Under the pieces are notes generated by a model. The model was not told the origin of the DNA. It saw only the letters and a program-made list of their open reading frames with translations, and ran no database searches. Both the position numbers and the translations under genes were made by a program. Below are positions 9,190 to 19,572 of a stretch of DNA of 64,000 nucleotides, piece after piece. The stretch's first letter is position 1. Each line of letters begins with the position of its first letter. The DNA comes from Streptomyces globisporus (lineage in GTDB: Bacteria; Actinomycetota; Actinomycetes; Streptomycetales; Streptomycetaceae), in the NCBI GenBank assembly GCA_014649555.1, contig BMTG01000001.1, positions 620,001 through 684,000 on the forward strand. The letters run 5' to 3'.

Positions 9190-9217
9190 AGGGCCCGACT
9201 CAGAAGAGTCGGGCCCT
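9190..9217. terminator. Terminator hairpin downstream of ychF
   Basis: Perfect 12-bp stem AGGGCCCGACTC / GAGTCGGGCCCT with loop AGAA, about 50 bases beyond the ychF stop on the minus strand. Confidence 0.75.
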
Positions 9218-9266
9218 CTCTTGCCTGGGCGTTTACCAGATCAGCGAAGTGGTGGTATGTCAGCCG

Positions 9267-10355
<1,089 letters not shown>

Positions 10356-10587
10356 TTTGGCGACTTCCTGGAGTGAGGCGGGGAGGGCAGGGGTAGGGCG
10401 TCCGGTCCGGCTCTGCGTTTCGGGCCGGATCAGCCGGGGCCCCGCAGTGGACCGATTCTCCAGTCTACGGGCCTCCCCCACGGGCCCGAACAGTGACGGC
10501 TTTCGGCCGTGTGGCATCGAACGCAACCCCAAGGTCGGCCAAAGCGCGTGTCCAACGCCTGATTCCCCGCCCCCCGCGACCTACGTT

Positions 10588-11253
10588 GTGGAGGTGGAGC
10601 AGCACAGGACACGTCCCCCGCAGCGCCGGCAGCCCCCGCAGGCCGCGCCCGCCCCGCCCGCGCCGGGCGGTTCCGCCGTGTACCGGGTACGAGTGCGGAG
10701 CGTGCCGCCCGTCGTCCTCGCTTTGCGGCGGTTCCCCAATCCCCGGCTCACCGGCATCGGGGCCGGGCTGTTCGCCTCGCTCACCATGTTCGTGCTCGCC
10801 TGCGTCGACCGGCTGCTGTTCGACAGCTCGGAGCTCGTTTACGGGCTGCTCTTCCTGCCCGTCAGCGCGCTCACCGCCCTCTGGGTCCGGCCCGCCGACC
10901 TCGTCACCGCGCCGATCAGCGTGCCGATCGCCTTCGCCGTCGGGGTCTTCCCGATCTCCGGGGGGTCGGAGGGCTTCGGCGGGCAGGTCATGGGCCTGGT
11001 CACCGCCCTCGCCGTGCACGCCGGCTGGCTCTACGGCGGAACGCTCGTCGCGGGCGTCATCGCCACCGTACGCAAGGTGCGCCTGATGCGGGCCCGACGG
11101 CGGTACGTCCTGGCCCAGGGGCGCGGCCCCGCCGGTGAGCGCACGCCCCGGGCCGCAGCCGCCGCCTCCCCGTCGGCCGCGAAGCCCGTACGGGCCGGGT
11201 CGGGCTCGGCGGGTACAGCAGGGGCTGCGGCCCGCCGCCCTCAGAGGCCCTGA
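10588..11253 (+). CDS. DUF6542 family membrane protein
   Basis: About 221 residues from GTG 10588 (a second GTG follows at 10594). It has a proline- and arginine-rich cytoplasmic N-terminus, then four hydrophobic segments: [48 protein letters not shown], and [26 protein letters not shown] basic, alanine-rich tail follows. This is the DUF6542 pattern, widespread in actinomycetes and of unknown role. The conserved position between ychF and ppgK is typical of Streptomyces but does not reveal a function. Confidence 0.7.
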   Translation: MEVEQHRTRPPQRRQPPQAAPAPPAPGGSAVYRVRVRSVPPVVLALRRFPNPRLTGIGAGLFASLTMFVLACVDRLLFDSSELVYGLLFLPVSALTALWVRPADLVTAPISVPIAFAVGVFPISGGSEGFGGQVMGLVTALAVHAGWLYGGTLVAGVIATVRKVRLMRARRRYVLAQGRGPAGERTPRAAAAASPSAAKPVRAGSGSAGTAGAAARRPQRP

Positions 11254-11364
11254 GGTCGGCGGCCGGCTCCCCGGGCCGGCCTGCCCTGGCCTGCTGTTTC
11301 CGCCCTCGCGGCCCCGCGGTCTCAGAGGCCCTGAGGTCCGACGGCCCGGCTCCCCGGGCCCGGT
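11240..11364. repeat. Two imperfect copies of a hairpin-bearing segment
   Basis: A segment of about 40 bases starting ctcagaggccctgaggtc and running into ggctccccgggcc occurs at 11240-11279 and again at 11321-11364. Each copy contains the small hairpin CTCAG-AGGCC-CTGAG. The first copy includes the DUF6542 stop. They sit between two convergent genes and probably serve as transcription terminators. Confidence 0.55.
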
Positions 11365-11389
11365 CGGCCCGGCTCGCTCCTGCCTTGCC

Positions 11390-12130
11390 CTACGTCGGAC
11401 CCGCCGCCGCCATCGCCGCCCCCACGATGCCCGCGTTGTTCTGCAGCTGCGCCGGGACCAGCTCGGCCCGGACCTTCTCGATCAGGGGCAGGAACTTCTC
11501 CGCCTTGCGGCTCACGCCGCCGCCGATGATGAACAGCTCCGGCGAGAACAGCATCTCCACGTGCAGCAGATACTTCTGGACCCGGTGCGCCCAGTGCTGC
11601 CAGCTCAGGTCCTCGTCCTCCTTGGCCTTCGTGGAGGCGTGCTTCTCCGCGTCGTGGCCGTGCAGTTCCAGGTGGCCCAGCTCGGTGTTGGGGACGAGCT
11701 TGCCGTCGGTGAAGACCGCGCTGCCGATGCCCGTACCGAACGTCAGCAGGATGACCGTGCCCGTACGGCCCTTGCCGGCGCCGAAGGTCATCTCCGCGAC
11801 CCCGGCCGCGTCCGCGTCGTTCAAAATGGTGACGGGCTGACCGATCCGCTCGCCCAGCAGGGTGCGGGCGTCCGTGTCGATCCAGCCCTTGTCGACATTG
11901 GCCGCGGTGCGGGTGATGCCGTCCGTGACGACCCCCGGGAACGTGATGCCGACCGGGCCCGACCAGTCGAAATGGCCGACCACCTCCGCCACGCCGTCGG
12001 CCACGCCCTTGGGCGTGGCCGGGTGCGGTGTCAGCACTTTGTGGCGCTCCCGCGCCAGGTCTCCGCGGTCCAGGTCCACGGGAGCGCCCTTGATCCCGGA
12101 TCCGCCGATGTCCACGCCGAAGATCTCCAT
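11390..12130 (-). CDS. ppgK: Polyphosphate glucokinase
   Basis: A 246-residue ROK-family sugar kinase. It starts [15 protein letters not shown] (phosphate-binding loop), then [20 protein letters not shown] with the catalytic aspartate, and the second phosphate loop [11 protein letters not shown]. The ROK zinc motif is absent and [16 protein letters not shown] occurs instead, as in actinobacterial polyphosphate/ATP glucokinases. The enzyme phosphorylates glucose using polyphosphate or ATP. The gene follows ispH on the same strand (about 38 bases apart) and may share its transcript. Confidence 0.9.
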   Translation of the reverse strand: MEIFGVDIGGSGIKGAPVDLDRGDLARERHKVLTPHPATPKGVADGVAEVVGHFDWSGPVGITFPGVVTDGITRTAANVDKGWIDTDARTLLGERIGQPVTILNDADAAGVAEMTFGAGKGRTGTVILLTFGTGIGSAVFTDGKLVPNTELGHLELHGHDAEKHASTKAKEDEDLSWQHWAHRVQKYLLHVEMLFSPELFIIGGGVSRKAEKFLPLIEKVRAELVPAQLQNNAGIVGAAMAAAGPT

Positions 12131-12168
12131 GGAACCCACGGTACGGGCAGGCCGGGCCCCTTGCGCGG

Positions 12169-13149
12169 CTACTCGGCGGAAAGGGCGGCGGCCTCGGCGC
12201 GCAGGTCGCGGCGGAGCTCCTTGGGCAGGGAGAAGGTGATCGACTCGTCGGCCGTCTTCACCGTCTCCACGTCCGCGTAACCGCGCTCCGCGAGCCACTC
12301 GATGACCTCGTCGACGAGGACGTCGGGGACCGAGGCGCCGGAGGTCAGGCCGACCGTGGTCACGCCCTCCAGCCACGCCTCGTCGATCTCGCTCGCGAAG
12401 TCGACCAGGTACGCGGCGTCGGCTCCGGCGTCGAGGGCGACCTCGACCATCCGGATGGAGTTCGAGGAGTTCTTGGAGCCGACCACGATGACCAGCTCGG
12501 CGTCCTCGGCCAGCTTCTTCACCGCGATCTGGCGGTTCTGCGTGGCGTAGCAGATGTCGTCGCTGGGCGGCGAGAGGAGGTTGGGGAACTTCGACTTGAG
12601 CGCGCCCACCGTCTCCATCGTCTCGTCGACGGACAGGGTGGTCTGGGAGAGCCAGACGACCTTCGACTCGTCGCGGACCTCGACGTTCGCCACGTCCTCG
12701 GGGCCGTCGACCAGCTGGATGTGGTCGGGGGCCTCGCCGGAGGTGCCGATGACCTCCTCGTGGCCCTCGTGGCCGATCAGGAGGATGTCGTAGTCCTCCT
12801 TGGCGTACCGGACGGCTTCCTTGTGGACCTTGGTGACGAGCGGGCAGGTCGCGTCGATGGTGGCGAGCTTGCGCTCGGCGGCCTCCGCGTGGACGGTGGG
12901 CGCGACTCCGTGCGCGGAGAACATCACGATGGAGCCCTCGGGCACCTCCGCGGTGACGTCCACGAAGATCGCACCCTTCTTCTCCAGGGTCTGCACGACG
13001 TACTTGTTGTGCACGATCTCGTGGCGGACGTAGATCGGGGCCCCGTACTGCTCCAGGGCCTTCTCGACGGCGATCACGGCACGGTCCACGCCCGCGCAGT
13101 AGCCACGGGGAGCGGCGAGCAGGACACGGCGGGCAGGCGTTGCAGTCAT
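12169..13149 (-). CDS. ispH: 4-hydroxy-3-methylbut-2-enyl diphosphate reductase
   Basis: IspH (LytB) is the last enzyme of the MEP isoprenoid pathway and forms IPP and DMAPP with a [4Fe-4S] cluster. The 326-residue protein has the three cluster cysteines: C18 in [10 protein letters not shown]102 in DATCPLV, and C200 in [10 protein letters not shown]. It also has the conserved histidines in VRHEIVHN and FSAHGVAP and the substrate motif SKNSSNS. ATG 13149 is used; a start three codons upstream is also possible. A divergent permease gene lies beyond a short intergenic region. Confidence 0.96.
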   Translation of the reverse strand: MTATPARRVLLAAPRGYCAGVDRAVIAVEKALEQYGAPIYVRHEIVHNKYVVQTLEKKGAIFVDVTAEVPEGSIVMFSAHGVAPTVHAEAAERKLATIDATCPLVTKVHKEAVRYAKEDYDILLIGHEGHEEVIGTSGEAPDHIQLVDGPEDVANVEVRDESKVVWLSQTTLSVDETMETVGALKSKFPNLLSPPSDDICYATQNRQIAVKKLAEDAELVIVVGSKNSSNSIRMVEVALDAGADAAYLVDFASEIDEAWLEGVTTVGLTSGASVPDVLVDEVIEWLAERGYADVETVKTADESITFSLPKELRRDLRAEAAALSAE

Positions 13150-13234
13150 GCGTCCCATCGTAAGGCCGTGGCGAACAGGCGCGAGGACGGCCCGGTCGCC
13201 ACACTGGTCGCGGTGCGTGTGTCAGGAATCGCTG

Positions 13235-14683
13235 ATGGTGATGGAGGGTGGTGACCCGGTGTCGGAGAGCGGTCTCGGCAGCGGTACGGGCAGCAGTGCG
13301 GAGCCGGGCAGGCTGCGGCGGACTCTGGGGTTCCGGGACCTGGTCGTCTACGGGCTCCTCTTCATCGCCCCGATGGCCCCCGTCGGCGTGTTCGGCACCC
13401 TGGACGCGAAGTCCGACGGCGCGGTCGCCCTCGTGTACATCGTGGCCACCGTGGTCATGGGCTTCACCGCGTTCAGTTACGCCCAGATGGTGCGGGTCGC
13501 CCCCTTCGCCGGTTCGGTCTTCACGTATGCCCGCAAGGGGCTCGGGGAAGGGCCGGGGTTCATCGCCGGGTGGATGGCGATGCTCGACTACCTGTTGATC
13601 CCCGCCGTCGCCTACCTCTTCTCCGGGATCGCGATGAACGCCCTGGTACCGGAGGTATCGCGGTGGGTGTGGACCGCGATCGCGGTGCTCGCGACCACGC
13701 TGCTCAACCTGTGGGGCGTACGGGCCGCCGCCCGCGTCGGCTTCGCGGTGCTGGCCATGGAGATCGTGGTGCTGCTGGTCTTCGTGGTCGCGGCCGTGGT
13801 CGTCCTCGTACGGGACGGGGCGCAGCGCGGCTGGCTGACACCGCTGACCGGGGACACCGCGTTCTCCATGACGGCGGTGCTGGGAGCCGTGTCGATCGCC
13901 GTGCTCTCGTATCTGGGCTTCGACGCCATCGCCTCGTTCGCGGAGGAGGTGACGGGCGGGTCGCAGAAGGTGGCGCGGGCGGTGCTGTTCTGTCTGGTGC
14001 TCGCCGGTGTGCTGTTCGTGGCGCAGACGTACCTGGCGGCGCTGCTGGAGCCGGTGAGCTCGGCCGAGCTGGCGGCGGACCCGGCGGCGCAGGGGTCGGC
14101 GTTCTACGACGCGGTGGACGCCTCGGTGGGGACCTGGCTGCACGATCTGGTGGCGGTCAGCAAGGCGATCGGGGCCGCGTTCGCCGCGCTGGCGGGGCAG
14201 GCCGCCGCCGGCCGGCTCGTCTTCGCGATGGCCCGGGAGCGGCGGCTGCCGCGCCTCCTCGCGAAGGTCGACCCGACGTCGGGCGTGCCGCGGCCGGCGA
14301 TCCTCGGCGCGGGCATCGTGACGCTGGTGGCCGCCGTGTGGGCGGCCCGGCGCGACGACGGCCTGGACCATCTGGTCTCGGTGGTCGACATCGGCGCGCT
14401 GACGGCGTTCATCCTGCTCCACGCGTCGGTGGTCGGCTGGTTCGTCATCCGGCGGATGGCGGGGCCGCCGGTGTGGTGGCGGCATGTCCTCGTGCCCGTG
14501 GTCGGCGCGGGGGTGCTGGTCGCGGTCATCGTGGAGGCGACGACCTCCGCCCAGGTGGTGGGCCTCTGCTGGCTCGGGGTGGGGCTCGTGGTGCTGGCGG
14601 TGCAGGGAACGGGGCGGCAGAGCGGGGCCGAGGGGCCGGGCGGGCCCGGGAGGCCCGGTGGGCCCGGTGCTGCCGAGCGCTGA
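13235..14683 (+). CDS. APC superfamily amino acid permease
   Basis: About 482 residues with roughly 12 transmembrane helices. The N-terminal signature [18 protein letters not shown] and the inner motif [18 protein letters not shown] are typical of the amino acid-polyamine-organocation family. The start is uncertain: ATG 13235 has AGGAA eight bases upstream, and GTG 13259 has a more distant GGAGG. Substrate cannot be predicted. The C-terminal tail is glycine-rich and low complexity. Transcribed divergently from ispH and followed by xseA. Confidence 0.85.
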   Translation: MVMEGGDPVSESGLGSGTGSSAEPGRLRRTLGFRDLVVYGLLFIAPMAPVGVFGTLDAKSDGAVALVYIVATVVMGFTAFSYAQMVRVAPFAGSVFTYARKGLGEGPGFIAGWMAMLDYLLIPAVAYLFSGIAMNALVPEVSRWVWTAIAVLATTLLNLWGVRAAARVGFAVLAMEIVVLLVFVVAAVVVLVRDGAQRGWLTPLTGDTAFSMTAVLGAVSIAVLSYLGFDAIASFAEEVTGGSQKVARAVLFCLVLAGVLFVAQTYLAALLEPVSSAELAADPAAQGSAFYDAVDASVGTWLHDLVAVSKAIGAAFAALAGQAAAGRLVFAMARERRLPRLLAKVDPTSGVPRPAILGAGIVTLVAAVWAARRDDGLDHLVSVVDIGALTAFILLHASVVGWFVIRRMAGPPVWWRHVLVPVVGAGVLVAVIVEATTSAQVVGLCWLGVGLVVLAVQGTGRQSGAEGPGGPGRPGGPGAAER

Positions 14684-14795
14684 GGCCCGGTGCCGCCCCG
14701 TGCTGAGGCCGGGGCCGGGTACCCGCGCTCAGGCCGGGGCCGGGCCTCCGCGCGGGGCCCGTGTCCTGTCGGTGGGTGCCGATACGCTCGCCCGT

Positions 14796-16019
14796 ATGGC
14801 TCTCAACACGTCCGCGGAAGCGCCGCTGCCCGTCGGCGAGGTGTCCCGGCTCATCGGGGGGTGGATCGACCGGCTCGGCGCCATCTGGGTGGAGGGGCAG
14901 ATCACCCAGCTGTCGCGGCGGCCGGGGGCCGGGGTCGTCTTTCTGACGCTGCGCGATCCGTCCCACGACATCTCGGTGAGCGTCACCTGTTTCCGGCAGG
15001 TCTTCGACCGGATCGCCGATGTGGTGACGGAGGGCGCGCGCGTCGTCGTCCTCGCCAAGCCCGAGTGGTACGCACCCCGGGGGCAGCTGTCGCTGCGGGC
15101 CACCGACATACGGCCGGTCGGCATCGGTGAGCTGCTCGTGCGGCTGGAGCAGCTCAAGAAGTCGCTCGCCGCCGAGGGGCTCTTCGCACTGGACCGGAAG
15201 AAGGCGCTCCCCTTCCTCCCCCAGCTCATCGGGCTCGTCTGCGGGCGGGCCTCCGCCGCCGAGCGGGATGTGCTGGAGAACGCCCGCCGCCGCTGGCCCG
15301 CCGTGCGCTTCGAGGTCCGCAACACCGCCGTGCAGGGGGTGAACGCGGTCGCCCAGGTGGTGCAGGCGGTCGAGGAGCTGGACGCGCTGGACGAGGTCGA
15401 CGTGATCGTGGTGGCCCGGGGCGGCGGCAGCGTCGAGGATCTGCTGCCGTTCTCCGACGAGCAGTTGATCCGGGCCGTGGCCGCCTGCCGTACGCCGGTG
15501 GTCTCCGCGATCGGCCATGAGCCGGACTCCCCGCTGCTGGACCTGGTCGCCGATCTGCGCGCCTCCACGCCCACGGACGCGGCCAAGAAGGTCGTCCCCG
15601 ATGTGGGCGAGGAGCTGGAGCGCGTACAGCAGTTGCGGGACCGGGCGCTGCGCACCGTACGGGGGCTGCTGGACCGGGAGGAGCGGGGGCTCGCGCACGC
15701 GCTGGGCCGCCCCGCGATGGAGCGGCCCCAGCGGCTGGTGGACGAGCGCGAGGCCGAGGTGGACGCGCTCCTCGGGCGCAGCCGCCGGGTGCTGGGCCAT
15801 CTGCTGGACCGCGCCGACTCCGAGCTGTCGCACACGCTCGCCCGGGTCGTCTCGCTGTCGCCGGCCGCGACCCTGGAGCGGGGTTACGCCGTGCTCCAGC
15901 GACCCGACGGCCACGTGGTGCGCTCGCCCGACGAGGCGGGGGCGCCCGGCGAGCCGCTGCGGGCGCGGGTGTCGGAGGGCGAGTTCACGGTGCGGGTGGA
16001 CCGGGACGGGGACGGGTGA
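14796..16019 (+). CDS. xseA: Exodeoxyribonuclease VII large subunit
   Basis: The 407-residue protein has an N-terminal OB-fold DNA-binding domain ([23 protein letters not shown]), followed by the catalytic domain with [20 protein letters not shown] and the [28 protein letters not shown] region, where the conserved aspartates and histidine lie. A helical region and a short C-terminal segment (LERGYAVL) complete the family pattern. With XseB it degrades single-stranded DNA from both ends. ATG 14796 starts 112 bases after the permease, in a GC-rich spacer with small repeats. The small subunit gene follows. Confidence 0.96.
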   Translation: MALNTSAEAPLPVGEVSRLIGGWIDRLGAIWVEGQITQLSRRPGAGVVFLTLRDPSHDISVSVTCFRQVFDRIADVVTEGARVVVLAKPEWYAPRGQLSLRATDIRPVGIGELLVRLEQLKKSLAAEGLFALDRKKALPFLPQLIGLVCGRASAAERDVLENARRRWPAVRFEVRNTAVQGVNAVAQVVQAVEELDALDEVDVIVVARGGGSVEDLLPFSDEQLIRAVAACRTPVVSAIGHEPDSPLLDLVADLRASTPTDAAKKVVPDVGEELERVQQLRDRALRTVRGLLDREERGLAHALGRPAMERPQRLVDEREAEVDALLGRSRRVLGHLLDRADSELSHTLARVVSLSPAATLERGYAVLQRPDGHVVRSPDEAGAPGEPLRARVSEGEFTVRVDRDGDG

Positions 16020-16085
16020 GCCGGCCCGCCGGCGGCCGGGGCCGTTCCCACGATGACGTAACAGCTCACATCTAGGGTGGATCAC

Positions 16086-16331
16086 ATGACGGACGAGGGT
16101 ACGGCGGCGGCTGCCGCCACGGGCACGCTCGGGTACGAGCAGGCGCGCGACGAGCTGATCGAGGTCGTGCGCCGGCTGGAGGCGGGCGGCACGACGCTGG
16201 AGGAGTCGCTGGCTCTGTGGGAGCGGGGCGAGGAGCTGGCGAAGGTCTGCCGGCACTGGCTGGAGGGCGCCCGCGCCCGGCTGGACGCGGCTCTGGCCCG
16301 CCCGCAGGACGGCGGCGACGACGAGGGCTGA
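16086..16331 (+). CDS. xseB: Exodeoxyribonuclease VII small subunit
   Basis: An 81-residue helical protein with the XseB signature: LGYEQARDELIEVVRRLEAG, then TTLEESLALWERGEEL. It binds the large subunit and stabilises the nuclease. ATG 16086 is chosen over an ATG three codons upstream because the known family start fits better. It lies 66 bases after xseA, so the two form an operon. Confidence 0.93.
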   Translation: MTDEGTAAAAATGTLGYEQARDELIEVVRRLEAGGTTLEESLALWERGEELAKVCRHWLEGARARLDAALARPQDGGDDEG

Positions 16332-16375
16332 GCCCGGCCCAGGGAAGACCCCCGACCGGGCCCGCACCAACTAGC

Positions 16376-16433
16376 TGCATCATGCAAGGGTGTGTATTGG
16401 ATCACTCGGCTCCGGTTTTAGTTGAAAGTTAAC
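16376..16433. promoter_or_regulatory. Candidate operator region upstream of the nitroreductase gene
   Basis: An AT-richer island before the nitroreductase gene contains a palindrome TGCAT-C-ATGCA (16376-16386) and a tandem pair AGTTGAA AGTTAAC (16420-16433). Both could bind a MarR- or HxlR-type redox regulator. The assignment rests only on symmetry and position. Confidence 0.4.
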
Positions 16434-16492
16434 CTATCTCTGGCGTACCTTCGAGCTCTCCCCACCGCGTTCGTTCGGAAGGTTTGCACCAG

Positions 16493-17083
16493 ATGTCTCT
16501 CGTTCTCGACCCCGCCGCTCAGGACCTCCTCTTCCGCGAGGCCCGCACCGCCAACACCTTCACCGACGAGCCCGTGACCGACGAGCAGGTCCAGGCGATC
16601 TACGACCTGGTGAAGTTCGGCCCGACCGCCTTCAACCAGTCGCCGCTGCGTGTCGTCCTGGTCCGCTCCGCCGAGGGGCGCGAGCGCCTGGTGCAGCACA
16701 TGGCCGAGGGCAACCGCCCGAAGACCGCCACCGCCCCGCTGGTCGCGATCCTGGCCGCCGACAACGAGTTCCACGAGGAGCTCCCGGCGCTGCTCCCGCA
16801 CTTCCCGCAGGCCAAGGACATGTTCTTCGCGGAGCGCCCGGTCCGTGAGTCGGCCGCCGGTCTCAACGCCGCGCTCCAGGCCGCCTACTTCATCATCGGC
16901 GTCCGCGCCGCCGGTCTGGCCGCAGGACCGATGACCGGCTACGACCCCGCCGGCATCCAGAAGGAGTTCCTGGACGGCGACCACACCCCGCTGATGGTCG
17001 TCAACATCGGCAAGCCGGGCGAGGACGCCTGGTTCCCGCGCAGCCCGCGCCTCTCCTTCGACGAGGTCGTCACGACCGTCTGA
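16493..17083 (+). CDS. Nitroreductase family protein (malonic semialdehyde reductase RutE-like)
   Basis: A 196-residue FMN-dependent oxidoreductase. Family motifs are RTANTFTDEPVTDEQVQAIYDL, then KFGPTAFNQSPLRVVLV (FMN phosphate binding), and AAYFIIGVRAAGLAAGPMTGYD. This matches the RutE/HadB subgroup, whose members reduce malonic semialdehyde or related aldehydes and nitro compounds with NAD(P)H. ATG 16493 is preceded by GAAGG at a suitable distance. The gene is monocistronic, with candidate operators upstream and a very strong terminator downstream. Confidence 0.88.
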   Translation: MSLVLDPAAQDLLFREARTANTFTDEPVTDEQVQAIYDLVKFGPTAFNQSPLRVVLVRSAEGRERLVQHMAEGNRPKTATAPLVAILAADNEFHEELPALLPHFPQAKDMFFAERPVRESAAGLNAALQAAYFIIGVRAAGLAAGPMTGYDPAGIQKEFLDGDHTPLMVVNIGKPGEDAWFPRSPRLSFDEVVTTV

Positions 17084-17109
17084 GCCTCCGGCGCACGGTC
17101 TCCGTCACG

Positions 17110-17158
17110 CGCGAAGGGCCCCGGAACACCATCACCTGGTGTTCCGGGGCCCTTCGCG
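17110..17158. terminator. Perfect 22-bp hairpin, bidirectional terminator
   Basis: Arms 17110-17131 and 17137-17158 pair perfectly around the loop TCACC. It lies between the nitroreductase gene and the convergent DUF4245 gene and can stop transcription from both sides. Confidence 0.85.
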
Positions 17159-17183
17159 TACGGGAGTCGGCGCGGGTCGCGCG

Positions 17184-17723
17184 TCAGGAAGCCGGCGTGG
17201 CGGGCGGCGTCGTCCTCAGGGCCTCGACCATCTCGACCAGGCTCTCCTTCGGCGCCGAGCCGGTGACCACCGTGGTGTGGCCCTTGCCGGGCAGCACGAG
17301 AGCGTTGTACTTGTCGCCCTCCCAGACCTGCCACTCCTTGCCCGCGACCGTCTCGGTCCGGCCGGTGTCCTTCGCCTTCTGGGTGACCTCGGGGACGTAC
17401 GTACGCGAGGCGGCGGTGGACTGCTCGACCGCGACGTACCTGCGGTCGGCGTCGAGGAAGCCCAGGTGCCAGGCCTTGCCCTCGGCCTCGTCGTAGCGGA
17501 CGGAGGTCGCCTTCCACTTCTCCGGCAGGCCCTCCGGCGCGGCCACCGGGTAGGGGGCGTCGGTCCGTACCGTCGCCAGCTCCACGGTGAAGTCGACCGC
17601 CTTGATCGGGTCGGCGTGCTCGTCCTTCGGGATGAAGAGGTATATGACCCCCGCGCAGGCGGCGATCACCAAAGTCGACAGGAACATGTCCCGGACTGTC
17701 TGCTTGCCTCGCTTGCTTGCCAC
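17184..17723 (-). CDS. DUF4245 family membrane-anchored protein
   Basis: A 179-residue protein from GTG 17723 (VASKRGKQTVRDM). It has a basic N-terminus, one membrane helix (FLSTLVIAACAGVIYLFI), and an extracytoplasmic domain with the DUF4245 motifs PYPVAAPEGLPEKWKATSV and HLGFLDADRRYVAVEQS. The family is confined to actinobacteria and has no assigned role. Its neighbour here is glpX, divergently transcribed, an arrangement often seen in this group and of unknown meaning. Confidence 0.82.
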   Translation of the reverse strand: MASKRGKQTVRDMFLSTLVIAACAGVIYLFIPKDEHADPIKAVDFTVELATVRTDAPYPVAAPEGLPEKWKATSVRYDEAEGKAWHLGFLDADRRYVAVEQSTAASRTYVPEVTQKAKDTGRTETVAGKEWQVWEGDKYNALVLPGKGHTTVVTGSAPKESLVEMVEALRTTPPATPAS

Positions 17724-17822
17724 GGCTCCATGGTGGCACGCGGCCTGACACGCCCGGCCGCAGGGTGCTGGTCGGGAGGCGGCGGCGCCGAGGCGCTCAT
17801 GCGTGACCCGCACTGCTCATTT

Positions 17823-17838
17823 TATCGACCTACCGATA
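17823..17838. promoter_or_regulatory. Inverted repeat upstream of glpX
   Basis: TATCG-ACCTAC-CGATA, half-sites separated by six bases, about 55 bases before the glpX ATG in an AT-richer stretch. It may be an operator overlapping the glpX promoter. No regulator is assigned. Confidence 0.35.
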
Positions 17839-17890
17839 GAGTCACAGCACCCTCATATCCGGTCGTCGCCGTACAGAAAGGTGCGCTCCG

Positions 17891-18922
17891 ATGTCCGAGC
17901 ATCATCTGCCGTCCCAACTGGAGGTCTCCCCGGAGGCCCCCGACCGCAACCTGGCCCTGGAGTTGGTCCGGGTCACCGAGGCCGCCGCCATGGCGGCCGG
18001 GCGCTGGGTGGGCCGCGGCGACAAGATCGGCGCCGACGGCGCCGCCGTGAAGGCCATGCGGACCCTCGTCTCGACCGTCTCGATGAACGGCGTCGTCGTC
18101 ATCGGCGAGGGCGAGAAGGACGAAGCCCCCATGCTGTTCAACGGCGAGCGGGTCGGCGACGGCACCGGCGCCGAGGTCGACATCGCGGTCGACCCGATCG
18201 ACGGCACCACACTCAACGCCAAGGGCATGCCGAACGCCATCGCCGTGCTGGCGGCGGCCGACCGCGGCGCGATGTTCGACCCGTCGGCGGTCTTCTACAT
18301 GGACAAGCTGGTCACGGGGCCCGAGGCGGCGGACTTCGTCGACATCAACGCGCCCGTGGCCGTGAACATCCGGCGCGTCGCGCGGGCGAAGAACTCCACG
18401 CCCGAGGACGTCACCGTCGTCATCCTCGACCGGCCCCGGCACGAGGGCATCGTCAAGGAGATCCGGGAGACCGGCGCGCGGATCAAGTTCATCTCGGACG
18501 GCGATGTCGCGGGCTCGATCATGGCGGCCCGCGAGGGCACCGGCGTCGACCTGCTGATGGGCATCGGCGGAACGCCCGAGGGCATCATCTCGGCGTGCGC
18601 CATAAAGTGCCTCGGCGGCGTCATCCAGGGCAAGCTCTGGCCCAAGGACGAGGCGGAGCGGCAGAAGGCGCTGGACGCGGGCCACGACCTGGACCGGGTG
18701 CTGTCCACCGACGACCTGGTCAGCGGCGACAACGTGTTCTTCGTGGCGACGGGGATCACCGACGGTGAGCTGATGCGCGGTGTGCGGTACCGCGCGGAGA
18801 CGGCGACCACCGAGTCGATCGTGATGCGGTCCAAGTCCGGCACGATCCGGTCGATCTCCTCGACCCACCGGCTGTCGAAGCTGCGCGCCTACAGCGCCAT
18901 CGACTTCGACCGCGCGAAGTAG
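17891..18922 (+). CDS. glpX: Class II fructose-1,6-bisphosphatase
   Basis: The 343-residue cytoplasmic enzyme dephosphorylates fructose-1,6-bisphosphate in gluconeogenesis. It has the metal-binding motifs of the inositol monophosphatase fold: [14 protein letters not shown] and [14 protein letters not shown]. Further family motifs are the substrate loop [12 protein letters not shown] and [16 protein letters not shown] precedes the ATG by about ten bases. Streptomyces rely on this class II enzyme. Two strong hairpins follow. Confidence 0.96.
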   Translation: MSEHHLPSQLEVSPEAPDRNLALELVRVTEAAAMAAGRWVGRGDKIGADGAAVKAMRTLVSTVSMNGVVVIGEGEKDEAPMLFNGERVGDGTGAEVDIAVDPIDGTTLNAKGMPNAIAVLAAADRGAMFDPSAVFYMDKLVTGPEAADFVDINAPVAVNIRRVARAKNSTPEDVTVVILDRPRHEGIVKEIRETGARIKFISDGDVAGSIMAAREGTGVDLLMGIGGTPEGIISACAIKCLGGVIQGKLWPKDEAERQKALDAGHDLDRVLSTDDLVSGDNVFFVATGITDGELMRGVRYRAETATTESIVMRSKSGTIRSISSTHRLSKLRAYSAIDFDRAK

Positions 18923-18941
18923 CCGACGCCCGGGGCGCGTA

Positions 18942-18973
18942 GGGGTGTCCGGCCCTGATCCGCCGGACACCCC
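18942..18973 (+). terminator. Terminator downstream of glpX
   Basis: 12-bp stem GGGGTGTCCGGC / GCCGGACACCCC with an 8-base loop, about 20 bases after the glpX stop. Confidence 0.75.
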
Positions 18974-18982
18974 CCAAGCGCA

Positions 18983-19026
18983 CGAAGGGGGTGCGGGGAG
19001 CCTGTTCGCTCCCCGCACCCCCTTCG
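18983..19026. terminator. Perfect 19-bp hairpin between glpX and the wbl gene
   Basis: Arms 18983-19001 and 19008-19026 with loop CTGTTC. It ends about ten bases before the stop of the convergent WhiB-like gene and probably terminates it. Together with the preceding hairpin it forms a double barrier. Confidence 0.8.
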
Positions 19027-19035
19027 CGTACGCGT

Positions 19036-19407
19036 TCAGCCTGCCGCGGCTATGTGCTCGGCCGTCGTCGCGGCCTTGATCTCGATGTCCCGCCGTCGCC
19101 GCCGGGCGAGCGCCACCCGGCGCTCGGCGGCGGTGAGCCCGCCCCACACCCCGTACGGCTCGGGCTGCATCAGCGCGTGCTCCCGGCACTCGATCATGAC
19201 CGGACAGCCGCCGCACACCCGCTTGGCGGCCTCCTCGCGGGCCAGCCGGGCGGCGGTCGGTTCCTTGGAGGGGGCGAAGAAGAGGCCCGCCTCGTCACGG
19301 CGGCAGGCCGCCTCGGAATGCCAGGGACCCGCATCGTCCTCCCGAGCGGGGGTCCGCTGGGCCGGAACGGCGGCGACCTGCAGAGGCTGATGCGGCGATT
19401 GCAGCAC
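19036..19407 (-). CDS. WhiB-like (Wbl) iron-sulfur regulator
   Basis: A 123-residue protein with the four cluster cysteines C35, C65, C68 and C74 (AACRRD, VCGGCPVMIEC), which bind [4Fe-4S]. The G86-VWGG turn and a basic C-terminal tail (RRVALARRRRRDIEI) are present. Wbl proteins act with the principal sigma factor to control transcription in response to redox or development. From gene order it may correspond to wblI of S. coelicolor, but the paralogue cannot be assigned with confidence. It is a single gene with a shared terminator at its 3' side. Confidence 0.9.
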   Translation of the reverse strand: MLQSPHQPLQVAAVPAQRTPAREDDAGPWHSEAACRRDEAGLFFAPSKEPTAARLAREEAAKRVCGGCPVMIECREHALMQPEPYGVWGGLTAAERRVALARRRRRDIEIKAATTAEHIAAAG

Positions 19408-19572
19408 GGGCTACTCCTGACGACGGCTACGGCTTCGCGAGCGAGAGTCGATGCAGCACTCCCTACCCGCTGTACGTACGCCTATGCACTGAGTGGCAGC
19501 GGCGCGCGACTCACCGCAATGCGCCCCCGCGGCATTCTGGCCGATTAACGGAGGTCGTCCGCGGTGCCGTAT

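Noticed and set aside
14684-14795. Small GC repeats before xseA as a regulatory array
   Set aside because: The ctgaggccggggccggg-type copies are short, imperfect and low complexity; likely drift in a GC-rich spacer.
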